Assembly (NCBI GenBank): GCA_948144175.1
Contig: CANXME010002068.1
Coordinates: 3,534,001 to 3,598,000, forward strand
Length of the DNA: 64,000 nt
Direction of reading: 5' to 3'
Source: Closterium sp. NIES-65
Taxonomy: Eukaryota; Streptophyta; Zygnematophyceae; Desmidiales; Closteriaceae
Part shown: piece after piece, positions 59,828-64,000 of the stretch
Position numbering within the stretch: position 1 is the stretch's first letter
Layout: every line of letters begins with the position of its first letter
Program-made: the position numbers and the translations under genes
Notes under the pieces: generated by a model
Told to the model about the DNA's origin: nothing
The model's input: only the letters and a program-made list of their open reading frames with translations
The model's database searches: none

Positions 59828-61034
59828 TCAAAGCTGGGTGGCATGAGATACACCCTGCTTGACAAGATAGTCCTTGAGAGCACGGCGTGCGTTGCCCATA
59901 TCAGCTTCTGCAACCCAACTATCCTGAGTGGGGTCGTATCCCTTCCAGCGTATCAGGAACTCGAGGGTCTTGCCGCCGCGGCACCGATGAGAGAGAACGC
60001 GCTCGATCTCGTACTCGGGTTCATCCTGTACAAGAACATGTGGAGGTGGCGGTAGCTGCCGTCCCTTGAAGTGTTGGTTGGGGTCCTTGTAGGGTTTCAG
60101 TAGCTGCACATGGAAAGCATTGTGAAGCTTCTACGTATCTGGTAAGCGCAAGCGGAATGTAACTGGTTTCACCTGTGCCTCAACGAGAAAAGGACCACAG
60201 AAGCGAGGCCGGAGTTTGGATGGGAGGTGAGACAGGTTCAAGTTGCGCGTGTCAAGAAGCACCTGATCTCCGACTGCTACTGAGTGATCACGTCGCTGAC
60301 GATCGGCATACTGCTTCTGGGAGGTCTGCATCGTGGTGAGTCGTCGCTGAGTCTTCTCCCATAGCTGCTGCGCGGTAGTCGATGCACATCCGTAGACTGC
60401 CGTCTGGTTTTGGAGTGAAGAGAACTGGTGCGCCGTAGGGAGAGGTGGATGGGCGGATCAGTTGTCTGTCCAGTAGATACTCTATCTGTTTTTTCATGTC
60501 TGTCAGTTCAGTCGGACTCAGTCGGTATGGTGCACGTGAGACGGGTTTCGCACCTGGTTCCTCCACGATCTCGTGCTCGTGGGTGCGTGTTGGAGGTACG
60601 CCTGCAGGTAGGTCGTCGGGCATTATATCTTTGTACTGCTCCAAGACCTCCTTCACTGCTGCAGGTAGCTCGGAACTCGGCTTCTCCTCCTCTGCTGCTG
60701 CCATAACTAGTGCTAGGTAACCCGTGTTACTCTCGTTCACCGTCTGTTCGAACCGTGCCAGTGTCGTTTCAGGTACGTCCCCTGTATCCGTCCAGCTTCG
60801 CAGTGCTATCCGCTTCCCATTGTTGTAGATGCACACCTTGCTGTTGACCCAATCGATCTCGGGGTTGAACCGCTTCAGGAAATCTCGCCCCAAGATAAAA
60901 TCTAATCCTTTGATGTTGGTGACTAGTAGCTTCGGCTTCCACCTCAACGCACCTATATGCAGTTGCAGTGATGCTTCGCTGTGGATAGGAAGCTTCGTAC
61001 CGTCAACCATGGTTGCTGAAAACTGGGTCTCTTC
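59828..61034 (-). pseudogene. Gyp-2 pol remnant: protease end, RT start, integrase tail, chromodomain
   Basis: From 61034: TQFSATMVDGTKLPIHSEA and LDFILGRDFLKRFNPEIDW (protease C-terminal region), EPGAKPVSRAPYRLSPTEL, then RT up to LRMCIDYR. At about 60370 the sequence jumps, with a frame change, to the integrase tail (QKQYADRQRRDHSVAVGDQVLL, LPSKLRPRFCGPF). A TAG follows LPDT near 60131, and the frame resumes to a chromodomain (EIERVLSHR, LEFLIRWKGY, DSWVAEADM) ending at 59828. Chromodomains of this type direct integration to marked chromatin in other gypsy elements. Aromatic and Trp positions look conserved. Confidence 0.88.
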
Positions 61035-61165
61035 TGTCAGAATATTATCTTATTGTTCTAGCCTGTAGTGGGGTGCTCTATAGCGAGTACAACCCTTCTA
61101 GGGTTTGCTATTTGTATCCTCATTCTTGCTAGTTCAATCCTCTTTCTTTCTTCTAACTTTTGACA
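61035..61165 (+). repeat. LTR-9-family LTR inside Gyp-2
   Basis: TGTCAGAATATTATC...CTTTTGACA, clearly related to the LTR at 52878. It stands alone between the Gyp-2 PBS region and the truncated protease. I find no matching target copies, so it may be a solo LTR whose formation accompanied the local deletion. Confidence 0.75.
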
Positions 61166-61184
61166 ACGGGCTCTGATTACCTAG

Positions 61185-61551
61185 TGTGAGGATCTAGGAT
61201 CGAGTTCAGAAAAGAGAATGAGAATTGAGTCGAATTGAATCGAATTGAATTGAATCAAATGTTCACCTGGGTACAACACGAGGCTATATATAGGCTCGAC
61301 ACAAGGCCCCGTAACCAGGTGTTACGCGAAGGTTCCGCGGGCCGTGTAGGGTCCCGAACGGATCCTTACCGAAAAGCCAGGATTCGGTGCACGGAACCTA
61401 GCTCGGTGCTATAACTATAATAAAATATAGGAAAGCACCTAGCCTAGGAAATCAAGCAATTCATGCATGCATATAATTATCCTATGTTAGAAATAGCATG
61501 ATAAAGTAAAGGCAAGCAAGCATAGCTGGCATAAGCCGTCGTACTCTCACA
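61185..61551 (-). repeat. Gyp-2 5' LTR (367 bp)
   Basis: As 59419-59817 but lacking a ~30-bp stretch near 61365. The PBS adjoins at 61166-61184 on the minus strand. Confidence 0.9.
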
Positions 61552-62745
61552 ATAACCCCCCAGGTGAACGCGCCTGTAACCCTCTCCATGATCAATCGGG
61601 CATCCACAATGAAGATCTATTGACAACAAGTACACGGGAGGCCATGCCTCGGAGACGAGGCAGGGAGGGGTGACCAAGGTGGTGGTGCTAGAGGAGAGTC
61701 TGGTGAGACAGGAGGCGACACGAGCATGGGGCAGACTCAAGACTTGACCGGGACGCTGCAGCAAACACTTGACCCGACGCAACTACCTGAACAGACTCAG
61801 CAACCGGAGGAGACACGGTAGTCAGAGTGTACAGACTTGACCCAGGCTGATAGGAGAACGTGGGCAGGTGCCGGCCCGTCCGAGTACACGAACAGTGGGT
61901 CACCCGCTGACCTCCAGGAGTGAACTGGTCAACCCACGCATCCTGAAGGTCAGCTCCACTCACCAAGTTCGTGGAGAACGAGGGGAGGTGGAGGCCAGAC
62001 AGAAAGCCAGACGGGACTGTCGGATACGGCAGAATCGTGGAGGAGTGTGCAAGGACCGGACCCCCAGAGGGGTCAGCAAGAGAGACTGCCACTGGCCGAC
62101 TGAGCGGCGATAGTGTGGTGCAGCCGCGAAAGCAGGAGCGGGAAGCACCCGAGTCAAGGGTGAAAGTGTGCAAGGCCCGCAGCAGGCGCAGTACCAGAGA
62201 GAGCAGACGCACCAGCACCTGGAGCAGTGGACTCACTAGCGCCTAGAGTAGCAGCCTCACCGGCACTTGGAGCAGGAGACTCTATACGTGGGTCAGGCGG
62301 CACACACACGTAAGAGGCACCCTCAGCACTAGTAGGCAATGCATACATGGCAGTGAGGATAGCATCATAGTCAAGAGCAAAGATATTCACCCTTTGCCTA
62401 AGTAGCTCCAGCCAGGAGGGGAGCTTGGCGTCGTCGCCAAACTCTGTACGCCAGGCGTCGGTCAGAGTGGCGAAGCAGCGGGACTCTGTGTGACCAACCG
62501 TCCCACAAGGCTGACCAGCCCGAGCACCAGTGCGAATGACGTACGGGAAGCGAGCAGTACTCCGTGACCCTCTACTCTGAGCGTACCACACAAGTTGCTG
62601 CACTTGGTCGCTACAAGAAGCTCCCGAACGACCCGCCTCAGGGCGACTCCCATCACGGCCACCCCTACAACCCCAACTAGCGTACCCCTCACGAAGCTGC
62701 TGGGGCGTGAGGGACTCACGCGGATGTCGTTGGAGCTGCATCTAG

Positions 62746-64000
62746 CCACCGCCAGGAGCAGCAGTAGCAGCAGTAACAGCAATAGCAGCAGTAGCAGCAG
62801 TAATAGCATTAACACCAGTAGCACCAGTAACAGCGCGGCCACCACTACAACCCCAACTAGCGTACCACTCACGAAGCTGCTGGGGCGCGAGGGACTCACG
62901 CGGACGTCGCTGGAGCTGCATCTAGCCACCGCCAGGAGCAGCAGTAGCAGTAGTAGCAGTTGCAGCTGCAGTAGCGGCAGAAACAGCAGTAGCAGCACGA
63001 GCAGGGCAGTGTGGGTCAGTAGAGCAGGGCTGCATAGCCCGGCAGCACGATACGGCTCGGCTGGGCAGTTTGGCGCCGCAAGGCGGCTCGGCTCAGCTAG
63101 GCGGCGCGGCTCGGCTGGCAGGCAGGCGCGGCAGGCAGGCAGGCAGGCCAGCGCGGCAGCGCGCTAGTAAGGCAGGCGCGCGGGTAGGGCAAGTGCTCAC
63201 CAGTGGTGGGAAGGGCAGTCGCTTGCCAGGCGAGCAGGGTAGGCGCACAACGACGACGACGGCGGGACCGGGACAGCTGCACGGCGGGGCCGCGATAGCG
63301 GCAGGGGGCTCCGCGGCAGCTGCTGCAAGGTGGGGCCGCGACTGCTGCAAGCGGCTCCGCGGCAGCTGTAGCAGGGCGGGGCCGCGACGGCGGCAAGGGG
63401 CTCCGCGGCAGCTGCTGCAGGGCGGGGCCGCGACTGCTGCAGGCGGCTCCGCAGCAGCTGCTGCATGGCGGGGCCGCGACGGCGGCAGGGGGCTCCGCGG
63501 CAGATGCTGCAGGGTGGGTCTCCAAGGCAGCTGCCGCAGGGGCCGCCGCGACGAGTAGGGGCGACGCCCTGGGGGCACCGTGACGAGCAGGGACGGCGCC
63601 CAGGGGGCGCCGCGACGAGCAGGGGCGACGCCCCGGGGGCGCCGCGACGAGCAGTTACGGCGCCCCGGGGGCGCCGCGACGAGCAGGGAAGGCGCCCAGG
63701 GGGCGCCGCGACGAGCAGGGGCGACGCCCCGGGGGCGCCGCGACGAGCAGGAACGGCGCCCAGGGGGCGCGGCGACGAGCAGGGACGACGCCTCGGGGGC
63801 GACGCGACGAGCAGGGACAGCGCCCCGGGGGCGTCGCGACGAGTAGGGACGACGCCCAGGGGGCGCCGCGACGAGCAGGGGCGACGCCCCGGGGGCGTCG
63901 CGACGAGCAGGGACAACGCCCCGGGGGCGTCGCGAGGAGCAGGGTTTAGGGCGGCGCGCCGGGTGCAGAGGCAGCTCCCACGGGCTACAAAGGCAGGCAC
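62746..64000 (-). repeat. Cop-11 leader repeats
   Basis: 62760-63000 is GCAGTAGCAG-rich. 63240-63540 repeats GGGGCCGCGAC...GGCTCCGCGGCAGCTGCTGCA units of about 60 bp. 63545-63950 repeats GGGGGCGCCGCGACGAGCAGGG units of about 30 bp at least ten times. It runs off the window before any LTR. The long minus frame reaching 64000 is repeat-encoded and not called a gene. Confidence 0.8.

Larger units (their letters stand above)
59419..61551 (-). mobile_element. Gyp-2: deleted Ty3/gypsy element
   Basis: LTRs 59419-59817 (399 bp) and 61185-61551 (367 bp), differing mainly by a ~30-bp deletion. Perfect target duplication ATAAC (59414-59418, 61552-61556). On the minus strand: PBS GGTAATCAGAGCCCG, an inserted LTR, the end of protease, the start of RT fused to the integrase tail, a chromodomain, then PPT TTGAGGGGGGAACG. 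Gag, the RT core, RNase H and the integrase core are missing. Split TRIM-10's right LTR, so it is younger than TRIM-10. Confidence 0.92.
59113..61625 (-). mobile_element. TRIM-10: miniature LTR retrotransposon
   Basis: Left LTR 59113-59253 (141 bp), a 93-bp interior (59254-59346), and a right LTR of 141 bp split by Gyp-2 (59347-59418 and 61557-61625). Minus-strand order: right LTR, PBS TGGTATCAGAGCGG (exact Met-tRNA match), a tRNA-like GGGTTCGATTCCCG (resembles a pol III B box), then GTGTGGGGGGG as PPT, left LTR. Target copies ACAAG are perfect. With no coding room (375 bp in all) it fits the plant TRIM class. Confidence 0.9.
57160..62745 (-). pseudogene. Cop-11 gag-pol pseudogene (57160-59112 and 61631-62745)
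   Basis: Downstream of the leader there is no MATP/MASP-type Gag core; sequence starts with two copies of a ~180-bp unit coding MQLQR(H/R)PRESL(T/A)PQQLRE(G/W)YASWG. Then comes a Cys box of altered spacing (CGTVGHTESRC), protease DSGAS at about 62150, pre-integrase, integrase (DVWGLAR, SDRGGEF) with TAG after GIR at about 58693, integrase tail FLGFPPDVPGWQFYHP, and the GGAEP linker to 57160. RT is absent. The altered Gag suggests a third subfamily. Confidence 0.83.
57160..64000 (-). mobile_element. Cop-11: Ty1/copia element, 3' truncated and 5' end beyond the window
   Basis: Minus-strand linker, integrase, pre-integrase, protease and Cys box, then a GC-rich leader that leaves the window. RT/RNase H and the 3' LTR are missing at the Cop-8 junction. 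Interrupted by TRIM-10, with target copies ACAAG at 59108-59112 and 61626-61630; removing the insert restores RVLVTGLP across the pre-integrase region. Confidence 0.85.

Noticed and set aside
63197-64000. Open frame on the minus strand reaching the right edge
   Set aside because: Translation simply follows the tandem repeats of the Cop-11 leader.

Overview
This window is a eukaryotic nuclear segment made almost entirely of LTR retrotransposons stacked inside one another. Primer-binding sites match plant-type initiator-Met tRNA, LTRs carry telo-box-like motifs, the gypsy elements carry chromodomain-type integrase tails, and there is one F-box/LRR gene fragment. Together these suggest a high-GC streptophyte (charophyte alga or early land plant). 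The species cannot be fixed from sequence alone. I see no rRNA, no functional tRNA gene, no CRISPR array and no bacterial-type operon. Element names (Cop-, Gyp-, LTR-, TRIM-) are mine.

Layout. 1-6843: Cop-1, a minus-strand Ty1/copia element with one uninterrupted gag-pol frame of 1,940 codons running off the left edge. 6844-7534: Gyp-0, a gypsy gag/protease scrap. 7535-13060: Cop-2 (plus), 3'-truncated. 13061-13892: remains of a minus-strand F-box/LRR gene and its upstream flank. 13893-49270: Gyp-1, a minus-strand Ty3/gypsy element with 5-bp target duplication GGTGC. It is exploded by Cop-3 (13902-28195, plus, TSD ATGAG, in its 3' LTR), which itself contains Cop-4 (15110-22329, plus, TSD TGCAC); by Cop-5 (28525-36008, minus); by Cop-6 (37936-45335, minus, TSD GGTTA); and by LTR-7 (47631-49090), a coding-poor element. 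49271-49543: a small non-element island, originally contiguous with 13892. 49544-52533: a second, less GC-rich copia lineage (Tork/Ale-like, minus). 52534-57159: an LTR scrap, then Cop-8 (plus) carrying the non-autonomous LTR-9 in its leader. 57160-64000: Cop-11 (minus), joined tail to tail with Cop-8 and interrupted by TRIM-10 (TSD ACAAG), whose right LTR is split by the deleted gypsy Gyp-2 (TSD ATAAC).

The main copia clade (Cop-1, 2, 3, 4, 5, 6, 8, 11) shares an unusual design: 122-132 bp LTRs, about 1 kb C-rich repeat leaders, a Gag with a poly-Gly tract plus a non-canonical C-X13-C-X3-H-X4-C box instead of the usual zinc knuckle, a GGAEP-repeat linker between integrase and reverse transcriptase, and recurrent LREWY/F motifs at domain borders. 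A conserved RNA-level module (PBS, variable-sequence hairpin, invariant AGGGCCCACC) follows the 5' LTR in all seven copies whose 5' end is visible. A fixed block precedes the 3' LTR.

Only Cop-1 looks coding-competent in what can be seen. Cop-4 has a single 1-bp lesion. Cop-3 has two identical LTRs but a badly broken coding region, which suggests mobilisation in trans. The proteins would act as one pathway (capsid assembly, tRNA-primed reverse transcription, integration), supplied by intact copies to defective ones, TRIM-10 and LTR-9.
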